Assembly (NCBI GenBank): GCA_012837425.1
Contig: DURE01000026.1
Span: 1-42,164 of the forward strand
Length of the DNA: 42,164 bases
Direction: 5' to 3'
From: Clostridiales bacterium
GTDB taxonomy: Bacteria; Bacillota; Clostridia; Oscillospirales; CAG-272
The first letter of the stretch is position 1, and each line of letters starts with the position of its first letter. Made by a program: the position numbers and the translations under genes. Shown in pieces: positions 1 through 7,132 of the stretch. The notes under the pieces are model-generated. The model was not told the DNA's origin, did no database searches, and saw only the letters and a list, made by a program, of their open reading frames with translations.

Positions 1-140
1 CCCCCCGAGCCCCCGCTCAAGAAACTTTTTAAAAAAAGTTCCTTGAGAATCCTCAAAAACTTCCTCAACAATATTTGCACGCAAATAAAGCAGCGCGGGA
101 GCCATATCCCGCGCCCTGCTGCATTTAGTACACCGCGCAA
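1..140. repeat. Dispersed intergenic hairpin repeat, copy 1
   Basis: A C-rich leader is followed by a near-perfect hairpin (about 16-46, arms CTCAAGRAACTTTTT and AAAAAGTTCCTTGAG). An AT-rich stretch follows, then a second GC-rich hairpin with arms GCGCGGGA and TCCCGCGC (about 94-116). The same two-module layout recurs at 16.8, 23.45 and 36.0 kb, always between genes. No open frame of note lies here. The element sits upstream of the mreB promoter. It could end transcription entering from the left or be a mobile palindromic element of REP/MITE type. Confidence 0.75.
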
Positions 141-169
141 ATAAATGCACATTAAACCCTAAAACAAGA

Positions 170-198
170 TTGCTTTTCGCACCAATTTATAGTATAAT
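170..198 (+). promoter_or_regulatory. Sigma-A promoter of mreB
   Basis: The -35 box TTGCTT (170-175), a 17-base spacer and the -10 box TATAAT (193-198) are present. The predicted transcript starts near 205. This rules out the TTG at 204 as the mreB start and favours the ATG at 255. Confidence 0.75.
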
Positions 199-254
199 TA
201 AAATTGCGGCGGTATGCCGTCAAAGCAAAAACTTCGGAAAGGCAAGCGGTCGAG

Positions 255-1307
255 ATGATAAAAAAAATCCGGGAACTTGCACGCAAGTTTGACAGCAAGG
301 ATATCGGCATCGATCTCGGTACGGCTAACGTGCTTGTCTATGTCGAGGATAAAGGGATTGTACTAAACGAGCCCTCGGTAGTCGCTATTGACACCGAAGC
401 CGACAGAATAATTATGGTCGGGCAAAAGGCGCAGGCCATGATGGGCCGCACACCCGAGCATATCAAAACCATACGGCCGCTGAAAAACGGGGTTGTCGCG
501 CAGTATGACGTGACGCTCAGGATGCTGCAGTATTTCATCCGGCGGGCCTGCGGGGACATGTTTTTCAGGCCGCGGGTGATGATATGCATACCCGGCGGCG
601 TCTCGGATGTCGAAAAAAGAGCGGTAATAGACGCCGCCCTTGAAGCCGGCGCGCGGGCCGTGAAGCTTATTGATGAGCCGGTGGCGGCGGCAATCGGCGC
701 CGGGCTGAGTGTCAACGCCCCTGAGGGGCATCTTATTCTGGATATAGGCGGCGGGGTAACCGATATTGCGGTGGTGTCGCTCGGCGGCATCGTGGTGTCG
801 GATTCGATCCGGGTTGCGGGGTATCAGTTTGACGAGGCAATTGTCGCACATATTCAAAAAAAATACGCGGTTCATATCGGCGAGCGCACCGCCGAGCAGA
901 TAAAAATAAAAATAGGCGCGGTTTACGAGCACAAAAACGCAAAGACCATGAAAGTGCGCGGGCGCTGCATGAAAGAAGGGCTGCCCAAGGAGATAACAAT
1001 AAGCTCAAAGGAAATGCTTGAGGCGATGATGGAGCCGATATCCGGGATTATGGAGGTGCTTTGCCGGGTGGTCGAGCGGACGCCGCCCGAGCTTGTGCCC
1101 GACATCATAAACAACGGCATTACCATGACCGGCGGCGGCAGCCTGCTGGCCGGACTTGACCTTCTGATAACCGATGTCACCGGAATTAAAACCCGGGTTG
1201 CAAAGAATCCCGCGCACTGCGTGGTTAACGGGTGCGGCAGGTCGCTCTCAAAGTTGGCCTTCTGGCAGGAGCGGGAGAATGTCGAGGACACCCTGCCGCT
1301 TGCCTGA
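255..1307 (+). CDS. mreB: MreB/Mbl-family rod-shape actin homologue
   Basis: This is a bacterial actin homologue that forms membrane-bound filaments and organises lateral wall synthesis with MreC/MreD, RodA and PBP2. Visible actin-fold motifs include the phosphate-1 loop IGIDLGTANVLVY near the N-terminus, then RPLKNGVVAQYD, IPGGVSDVEKRAV and DEPVAAAIGAGL. Phosphate-2 is LDIGGGVTDIAV, and the adenosine loop is TGGGSLLAGLD near the C-terminus. The protein is 350 residues, normal for MreB. I chose the ATG at 255 because a frame-matched TTG at 204 coincides with the predicted transcription start. The gene stands alone; mreC and mreD are not adjacent, so it may be a second paralogue (Mbl or MreBH type). 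Family is certain, paralogue is not. Confidence 0.95.
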   Translation: MIKKIRELARKFDSKDIGIDLGTANVLVYVEDKGIVLNEPSVVAIDTEADRIIMVGQKAQAMMGRTPEHIKTIRPLKNGVVAQYDVTLRMLQYFIRRACGDMFFRPRVMICIPGGVSDVEKRAVIDAALEAGARAVKLIDEPVAAAIGAGLSVNAPEGHLILDIGGGVTDIAVVSLGGIVVSDSIRVAGYQFDEAIVAHIQKKYAVHIGERTAEQIKIKIGAVYEHKNAKTMKVRGRCMKEGLPKEITISSKEMLEAMMEPISGIMEVLCRVVERTPPELVPDIINNGITMTGGGSLLAGLDLLITDVTGIKTRVAKNPAHCVVNGCGRSLSKLAFWQERENVEDTLPLA

Positions 1308-1341
1308 GCCGGGTACATAAATTTTGCGCAAGGAGGATTCT

Positions 1342-2778
1342 GTGAGCAAATATATAATAAGCGGTTATAAACCCGAGGCGCTGTTCCGCTTTTTTGAGGA
1401 CATTTCGGCAATACCGCGCGGCTCAAAGAACGAAGCCAAAATTGCAGATTACCTTGAAAAATTCGCCGCCGAGCGCCGGCTCTTCTGCTGGCGCGACAAG
1501 CTGCATAACGTGCTCATCAAGTCGCCGGCCTCGCCCGGTTATGAAAACGAGCCGGCGGTGCTGCTTCAGGGGCACACCGACATGGTCTGCGAGAAGAATT
1601 CGGGAACCTGCCATGATTTTCTTTCAGACCCGCTTGAGCTCTGTGTTGAGGGCAATTGGCTGTGCGCGCGGGGAACCACACTCGGGGCCGACAACGGAGT
1701 GGCCGTCGCGCTCATGCTGGCGATGCTTGACTGCGGAGCCGAGCACCCGGCGCTCGAATGTCTTTTTACGGTGCAGGAGGAAATAGGACTTATTGGCGCC
1801 GGCGGGTTTGACTACTCGCTGATTGAAGCCCGGCGCATGATTAACCTGGACGGCGAGGGCGAGGGCCAGGCAATTGTCGGCTGTGCCGGCGGCTGCCGCA
1901 CCGATATAAGACTACCCTATGTCCCGGTTCCGGCCGCCGGTGAGGCGGTGCTGCTGAAGCTCGGCGGACTTATGGGCGGCCATTCGGGAATGGACATAGG
2001 CCGCGGCCGCGCCAATGCCATAAAACTCATGGGCCGGCTGCTGCTTGTGCTGCGGCGGGATGTAGATTATAATATTATCAGTGTTTCGGGCGGGCTTGCC
2101 GAAAACGCCATCCCCCGCGAGTGCGAGGCGGTACTGGCTGTGGCCGACGCCGGCCTTATAAAGGAAAGAGCTTTCCGGATTGCCGTTGAGATTCACTCGG
2201 AGCTGGGCCGGGAGGACTCGGGGTTTTCGCTCTCCTGCAGCCGGGTTGAGCTGCCCGGGCGGATGCTGAGTGCTGCCGACACAAGAAAGGTTTCCGCCAT
2301 GCTGGGCTCTTTCTCAAACGGCGTCCTTGAGATGAGCCGCGACATCCCGGAGCTGGTCGAGTATTCCCGTAATCTGGGAATTGTCGCCACGCATGCAGAT
2401 CATATATGCTTCTCCATATCCACGCGCTCGTCGCTCGAGTCGAGGATTGACGCCTCCTGCGACTACCTGAGCGCTTTTGCCGAACTCTGCGGCGCTTCTG
2501 CCGAGCACCATTCAAGGTACCCGGGCTGGAAATACGAGGCGCTGTCCCCCCTGCGCGACAAATATATCGAGGTTTGCCGGCGGGTGCTGGGGCGCGAGCC
2601 GACTGTGATGGCCATACACGCCGGGCTTGAGTGCGGGATTATCAAGGCCGCCATACCCGATATGGACATAATAACCATAGGGCCGATAGTCGATAACATC
2701 CACACTCCGGACGAGAGGCTGAGCCTTTCGAGCTTTGAGCGCTTCTGGCAGATAGTTTCCGGGATTCTTGAGAAATAG
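1342..2778 (+). CDS. pepD: Aminoacyl-histidine dipeptidase (PepD, M20 family)
   Basis: This is a cytosolic di-zinc exopeptidase that splits Xaa-His and other dipeptides. M20 landmarks are present: QGHTDMVCEK (first metal ligand and catalytic Asp), GTTLGADNGVAVA (bridging Asp), VQEEIGLIGA (catalytic Glu pair), NLDGEGEG, the lid-domain GGHSGMDIGRGRAN, and the late ligand HAGLECG. The length of 478 residues fits PepD (about 485). The start is the GTG at 1342, placed 5 bases after a perfect AGGAGG (1331-1336); an upstream TTG in the same frame overlaps that site. It lies 34 bases after mreB and is probably co-transcribed with it, though no functional link is known. Confidence 0.94.
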   Translation: MSKYIISGYKPEALFRFFEDISAIPRGSKNEAKIADYLEKFAAERRLFCWRDKLHNVLIKSPASPGYENEPAVLLQGHTDMVCEKNSGTCHDFLSDPLELCVEGNWLCARGTTLGADNGVAVALMLAMLDCGAEHPALECLFTVQEEIGLIGAGGFDYSLIEARRMINLDGEGEGQAIVGCAGGCRTDIRLPYVPVPAAGEAVLLKLGGLMGGHSGMDIGRGRANAIKLMGRLLLVLRRDVDYNIISVSGGLAENAIPRECEAVLAVADAGLIKERAFRIAVEIHSELGREDSGFSLSCSRVELPGRMLSAADTRKVSAMLGSFSNGVLEMSRDIPELVEYSRNLGIVATHADHICFSISTRSSLESRIDASCDYLSAFAELCGASAEHHSRYPGWKYEALSPLRDKYIEVCRRVLGREPTVMAIHAGLECGIIKAAIPDMDIITIGPIVDNIHTPDERLSLSSFERFWQIVSGILEK

Positions 2779-2786
2779 CCATATGA

Positions 2787-2830
2787 CCACACAGAACCTC
2801 CGCATCACCCGATGCGGAGGTTCTGTGTGG
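2787..2830. other. 20-bp perfect hairpin between convergent genes
   Basis: The arms 2787-2806 and 2811-2830 are perfectly complementary over 20 bp around a 4-base ACCC loop. No T-run follows on either strand, so it is not a textbook intrinsic terminator. It lies between pepD and the convergent winged-helix gene, so it probably blocks read-through or protects 3' ends in both directions. Confidence 0.6.
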
Positions 2831-2833
2831 ACT

Positions 2834-3178
2834 TCACATGTACCTGTTGAGGATATACCCCATCCCGCGCTGTGCGATAACAAGCCTTCTGCCACCGATT
2901 TTAGCCGACTTTTTGTTTATCGCGTTGATGTGTACCGGAACGCTGCCGGCGCCCAGTCCTTCACAATCTTTGCAGATAGCCTTGACCGACGCGGCCCCGG
3001 GATAATGGCGGATTATCGACATGAGAACTCCGTACTCCCGCGGAGTCAGCTCAAGCGGGCAGCCGAGCAGCATCAGCCTGCCGAAATGGTCCTCCGAGAG
3101 CCAGAAAAGGTTCAGTTTGAAATCCGGGGCTGCATATGAGTTTGTGGGATAGATAGTATGACTTGTTGACAGTGGCAT
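2834..3178 (-). CDS. Stand-alone OmpR/PhoB-type winged-helix DNA-binding protein
   Basis: The 114-residue product matches only the C-terminal effector domain of OmpR-family response regulators. About residues 35-114 contain LELTPREYGVLMSII, a recognition-helix region ending VPVHINAINKKSAKIGG, and the hallmark wing ending QRGMGYIL. There is no receiver domain, so it cannot be phosphorylated in the usual way. Small Clostridia regulators of this build are known, but their roles mostly are not. The ATG at 3178 has no clear ribosome-binding site. The frame stays open for at least 22 codons upstream without a normal start codon, so the true start, or intactness of the gene, is uncertain. A good promoter and a GGAGG lie upstream at 3297-3245. 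Confidence 0.7.
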   Translation of the reverse strand: MPLSTSHTIYPTNSYAAPDFKLNLFWLSEDHFGRLMLLGCPLELTPREYGVLMSIIRHYPGAASVKAICKDCEGLGAGSVPVHINAINKKSAKIGGRRLVIAQRGMGYILNRYM

Positions 3179-3268
3179 GGTTCGTTTTTTGCCGATATAA
3201 GCACTCCGGCCCGGGGTATTGTGCTTTAAGAGCGGCTGTATACACCTCCGACAAGTATCTTTTTTTTA

Positions 3269-3297
3269 ATATTAGCATAATTTCGGGGAAATTACAA
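3269..3297 (-). promoter_or_regulatory. Promoter of the winged-helix gene
   Basis: On the minus strand TTGTAA (3297-3292), a 17-base spacer and TAATAT (3274-3269) form a good sigma-A site. A GGAGG follows at 3249-3245, but no standard start codon lies at the right distance in the gene's frame. Confidence 0.5.
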
Positions 3298-3456
3298 GTG
3301 TTTGCCGAAAAATCATTATATCCAGTAGCCGTCCCTGACAGCGGCACAGGGCCCACAAAAATCGCTATCCGGCCTTATTTTCCGACAGCACAAAAGGCCG
3401 GGGAATGTGAATAATTGCAGGAAAATCCGAGTTTTATCTATACAAAAAAGAGCTAT

Positions 3457-3467
3457 TATGCTATAAT
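3457..3467 (+). promoter_or_regulatory. Extended -10 promoter of the rRNA methyltransferase gene
   Basis: TG at 3459-3460, one base, then TATAAT at 3462-3467 is an extended -10 element, 37 bases before the ATG. The -35 region is poor, as is common with extended -10 sites. Confidence 0.55.
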
Positions 3468-3504
3468 CTAATGTAATAGGCCGCGGGGGAAATATTGAAA
3501 TAGT

Positions 3505-4329
3505 ATGAAAAAAAATACTGATAGCAAAAAGGAAAAACATAAAAATTTCAAAGAACCGGCGCCGGGGAGCAAAGCCGGCACACCGGCAGAGGGGGCGGTT
3601 GTTGGCCGGCGAGCCGTGCGGGAGCTGCTCAAATCCGGTCGGGAGATTGACAAGATATTTGTCCGCCGGGGCGAGCGCGAGGGCTCGATTACCGTCATTG
3701 TCGCCGAGGCGCGGGAGGCGGGGATACCTGTTGTCGAGGTCGAGCGGGCAAAGCTCGACTCACTCTCCGGGGGCGCCAACCACCAGGGCGTGGTGGCGAT
3801 GGCGGCCGAAAAGGAGTATTCGACGATACCCGATATTCTCAGGGTTGCCGAGTCGCGGGGCGAGGCGCCGCTTATTGTGATAGCCGACGGGATAACCGAC
3901 CCTTACAACCTCGGAACCCTGATTCGCTGCGCCGAGGGGGTAGGGGTTCACGGGTTGATAATCCCCAAGCGCCGGGCTTCGGGGCTAACCCCGCTGGTCA
4001 GCAAGGCCTCGGCCGGCGCCATTGAGCATCTGGCCATAGCAAAAGTGCCGAATATCGCTGCGGCTATTGAATACCTCAAATCACAGGGTTTCTGGATTTA
4101 TGCGGCCGATATGGGCGGCCGGGCTTATTACGAAACCGACTTTTCAGGTCCTGCTGCGATAGTTTTCGGGAACGAGGGAGAGGGAATTTCCCGGCTGGTG
4201 CTCGAGCGGTGTGATTTTATTGTCTCAATTCCGATGTACGGCAGGGTGGGGTCGCTTAATGTCTCGACAGCCGCGGCGGTGATTCTTGCCGAAGCCTCAA
4301 GACAGCACCATGCCGCAACCGGTGAATAA
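3505..4329 (+). CDS. rlmB: TrmH/SpoU-family 23S rRNA ribose methyltransferase (RlmB type)
   Basis: This SPOUT-fold enzyme is predicted to methylate the 2'-OH of a guanosine in 23S rRNA using S-adenosylmethionine. After a basic, low-complexity leader of about 30 residues comes the substrate-binding domain (VVGRRAVRELLKSGREIDKIFV). The catalytic domain follows with the three SpoU motifs: DPYNLGTLIRCAEGVGV (motif 1), VFGNEGEGISRLV (motif 2) and IPMYGRVGSLNVSTAAAVIL (motif 3). The length of 274 is slightly above the family norm because of the leader. In Bacillota this gene is commonly called rlmB or yacO. The exact target nucleotide cannot be read from sequence. Confidence 0.9.
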   Translation: MKKNTDSKKEKHKNFKEPAPGSKAGTPAEGAVVGRRAVRELLKSGREIDKIFVRRGEREGSITVIVAEAREAGIPVVEVERAKLDSLSGGANHQGVVAMAAEKEYSTIPDILRVAESRGEAPLIVIADGITDPYNLGTLIRCAEGVGVHGLIIPKRRASGLTPLVSKASAGAIEHLAIAKVPNIAAAIEYLKSQGFWIYAADMGGRAYYETDFSGPAAIVFGNEGEGISRLVLERCDFIVSIPMYGRVGSLNVSTAAAVILAEASRQHHAATGE

Positions 4330-4383
4330 TACTCAGAGTTACAGGCAGCGACAGGCTCAGCGACCTACCGAAAGGAGAAACAT

Positions 4384-7095
4384 ATGAACGATATGGGCGG
4401 AAAGAGTGTCAACGATAAGGACAGCCGCGAGATTGACGATATAATAAAACGCCTTCGGGAATCTGTCGGGGAGGGAAGGCCAAAGCCTCACGGGCGGGGG
4501 TATTCCTCCGGCAGCTTTGAGCAGAAGCTGGCCGAGCTGCTTGAAAAACATTTAAACGAAAAAAAAGATTCCGGCGAGCTCAGGGAAGACAGAGCCGAGT
4601 ATGCCGCCGACGACCTTGAAATAGTAAAAGAGGGCAACATCAGCTCCGAACTGCTCGAGCAGGCGACAAAACCTGATTTTGAAAGGGGCGGAAACAGGGC
4701 CGAAGCTGATGGCGGTGCCGATGCTACGTCCGGAGAACCGCAGCGCGAGCCGGAGAATGTTGTGGCCAGCGTGGAAACTCCGGCCCTGACCGACACCCGG
4801 CCGGCAGCTGCCGATGACCTTTTGGAGCCCGAGCCCTGGGAGGATTTGGCCGGGCAGGAAATGATGCCGGCAATCTTCCCGGACAAGCCGGATGAGGATA
4901 TAGTCGGGACATCCGGTCCCAAGGCCGGAGAACCGGAGTGTGATGACCAGCCTGCCGGGGGCGGCTGTGATTTGCGGGAGGACAACGACAATGAAGCGCT
5001 CTCTGCCGGCGGGTATGAGCCCTGTGTCGCACAGCCCGGGCAGGGGGACGAGGACGTTGTTTTATCAGCCGGGGAGTTTGGGGACGCTGATGCCGGGGAG
5101 CCGGAGGTTACCGGGGATGGCGGGGCCGGATTTGAGTTTTCGGTGCCTGTATCCGGGGCACAACCGCGACTCCAGTCCGACGCTCTGGCAGACGAGCCCG
5201 CAGACCCCGATACTTCCGGCAAGCAGGAAAGCGACGCAAAAACAGCGTCACAAAGTGAAAAAGATAAGCTCCAAATCAGCGAAGATGAAATGAATGTGAT
5301 GCTTGCGCTCGGATACGAGAAGGAGCTCGGTTCGCGTATCGGACAGGACAAGTTGAATGACATAAAACAGAACCTTAAGAATCACAAGGCAAAAACCGAA
5401 CAAAAACCGGCCGGCGACCAGCCTGTCGGCACCGAGTATACAAGCCATGGCCAGGATGCCGGGATAAAGCAGGACTGCCGCCGCCGGGTGCTTGAGGCCG
5501 GGTTCAGGCTCGCCGGAACTGTATTTATCGCGCTTTTGCTCGGGCTGCTTGAAAACCTCGGGTTTTTCGGGGTGCACATCCCGGGAATACCCTCCCCGTC
5601 AAGTCCGGTGTACTTTTCGCTGCTGGCAGGCGCGCTGCTGGCCTGCGCCACCGCAATGTCCTACAGCAGCCTTGCCGGGGGGCTCTGCGGGATATACAGG
5701 TTTTACCCCGAGCCCCATTCACTGAGCGCGCTGGCGGTGGTGCTGGCTGTGGTCCACAACCTTGCTATAATAATCATTCGCCCGGAGCAGGCGCAGCTTT
5801 ACAACTTCCCGGCGGCGCTCTGCCTTGTGATGTCGGCGCTCTCCGAGCTGCTTGACACACTTCGCGAGAAGAAAACCTTTGAGGTTATATCCTCGGACGA
5901 AAGAAGATACGGCCTGCAGCGCGCAAAGAGTGCCGGGGAGAAAATTCCGGTTTACAATGTCAGGTGTTCGAAGTTCACGTCCGGGTATGTCAGGCGCACG
6001 AACACGAAAAAGAAGGGCATTTACCTTTTGAATTATACTTTGGTTCCCGCACTCGTGGTCGGGGGTGTTATGGCGATTATCACCGCAGCCAGCACCGCCG
6101 ACGCCGCGGCGACACTTACGGCGCTTGTCGCGACGGTGTTTATCTGTCTGCCGGTTCCGGTCCTTTTGCTGGCATTGCCCCCGGCATACGCGGTGGCGCG
6201 GCTGAAAAAGCAGGGCTGCGCCCTTGTAGGGCTCTTGGGTGTTGAGGAATACTCAAAGGAGAAACTTATTGTCTTTGAGGATAGCGCCATGTTCCCGGTG
6301 CAGTGCATCCGCACCAAGGGGATAAAGCTCTATGATGGCTTTGAGATATACGACGTGCTGATGAAGGTCGGATCGCTCTTTTGTGTTATCGGCGGGCCGC
6401 TGGGCGAGATATTTGAGGGTGGCAGTGAAAGATACCGCCGGTTAAGCGATGTAAAGCTGATTCGGGTCGAGCGGGGAGGTGTCGAGGCGCAGGTTGGCGG
6501 GCTGCAGATGATTTGCGGCAACTATGATTTTGTGGAGAAATACGGGATCTACCCTAAACGGAATCCGCGTGACGAACAGCTTCTGGCCGCCGGCGAGGTG
6601 TCGATAATCTATATCGCCATAGACCGGCGGGCGGCGGCAAGGCTTTATATCGACTATAGGGTAGATCCGATATTTGAGGAGGCTGCACGAAGGCTCGCCG
6701 CCTGCAATTGCAGAGTCGCCATACGCACCTGCGACCCGGGAATTGACGAGGCGATGCTTGAGCGCAAGCGCAGCGAGGCTGCCTGCCGGGTGGAGATAAT
6801 CCGGACAGCCCCGGGCGGGCGGGAGCCTGAGGAGACTGTCGACTCGGGCATTGTCGCGCTCGGCTCGCCCTACAAACTTGCAGCCCCGCTCTGCGCCGTG
6901 GCAAAGCTGAGCAAAGTTCGCCGCCGAACCCTTGCAATGTCGCTCGGGGTGTTTATCCTGAATATCCTGCTCACGGCACTGCTTGCCGTGACCGGTCTTG
7001 TGACCTATGCCGTCTCGGGATTTGTCGGCCTTTACATGCTGCTCTGGACCCTGCCGGTCTGCCTTATGACATATCGTGCGCTCGGCGACGGTTAG
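4384..7095 (+). CDS. Degenerate P1B-type ATPase-like membrane protein with acidic N-terminal extension
   Basis: This 903-residue protein has three parts. Residues 1-60 are a charged helix. Residues 61-300 are acidic, Gly/Pro-rich and probably disordered. Residues 365-903 carry eight hydrophobic segments spaced as in heavy-metal P-type ATPases. TM6 has LPVPVLLLALPP (589-600) where the CPC motif would be. The phosphorylation loop DKTGT is replaced by FEDSAMFP (631-638). GGVEAQVGGLQMICGN (698-713) matches the P1B nucleotide-domain pattern GxGVxAxVxGxxxxxGN. RTCDPGID (781-788) stands where TGDN is expected. The TGE actuator motif and the HP dipeptide are missing. I infer an ATPase fold without catalytic turnover, perhaps a sensor or scaffold. 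AAAGGAG lies at 4371-4377. The fold assignment is by eye. Confidence 0.65.
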   Translation: MNDMGGKSVNDKDSREIDDIIKRLRESVGEGRPKPHGRGYSSGSFEQKLAELLEKHLNEKKDSGELREDRAEYAADDLEIVKEGNISSELLEQATKPDFERGGNRAEADGGADATSGEPQREPENVVASVETPALTDTRPAAADDLLEPEPWEDLAGQEMMPAIFPDKPDEDIVGTSGPKAGEPECDDQPAGGGCDLREDNDNEALSAGGYEPCVAQPGQGDEDVVLSAGEFGDADAGEPEVTGDGGAGFEFSVPVSGAQPRLQSDALADEPADPDTSGKQESDAKTASQSEKDKLQISEDEMNVMLALGYEKELGSRIGQDKLNDIKQNLKNHKAKTEQKPAGDQPVGTEYTSHGQDAGIKQDCRRRVLEAGFRLAGTVFIALLLGLLENLGFFGVHIPGIPSPSSPVYFSLLAGALLACATAMSYSSLAGGLCGIYRFYPEPHSLSALAVVLAVVHNLAIIIIRPEQAQLYNFPAALCLVMSALSELLDTLREKKTFEVISSDERRYGLQRAKSAGEKIPVYNVRCSKFTSGYVRRTNTKKKGIYLLNYTLVPALVVGGVMAIITAASTADAAATLTALVATVFICLPVPVLLLALPPAYAVARLKKQGCALVGLLGVEEYSKEKLIVFEDSAMFPVQCIRTKGIKLYDGFEIYDVLMKVGSLFCVIGGPLGEIFEGGSERYRRLSDVKLIRVERGGVEAQVGGLQMICGNYDFVEKYGIYPKRNPRDEQLLAAGEVSIIYIAIDRRAAARLYIDYRVDPIFEEAARRLAACNCRVAIRTCDPGIDEAMLERKRSEAACRVEIIRTAPGGREPEETVDSGIVALGSPYKLAAPLCAVAKLSKVRRRTLAMSLGVFILNILLTALLAVTGLVTYAVSGFVGLYMLLWTLPVCLMTYRALGDG

Positions 7096-7132
7096 GCGGC
7101 CTTGCGTAAAAACTATAATCGAAAAAAGAAAA

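Noticed and set aside
204-254. TTG at 204 as the mreB start
   Set aside because: It coincides with the predicted transcription start, and the MreB homology begins after the ATG at 255.
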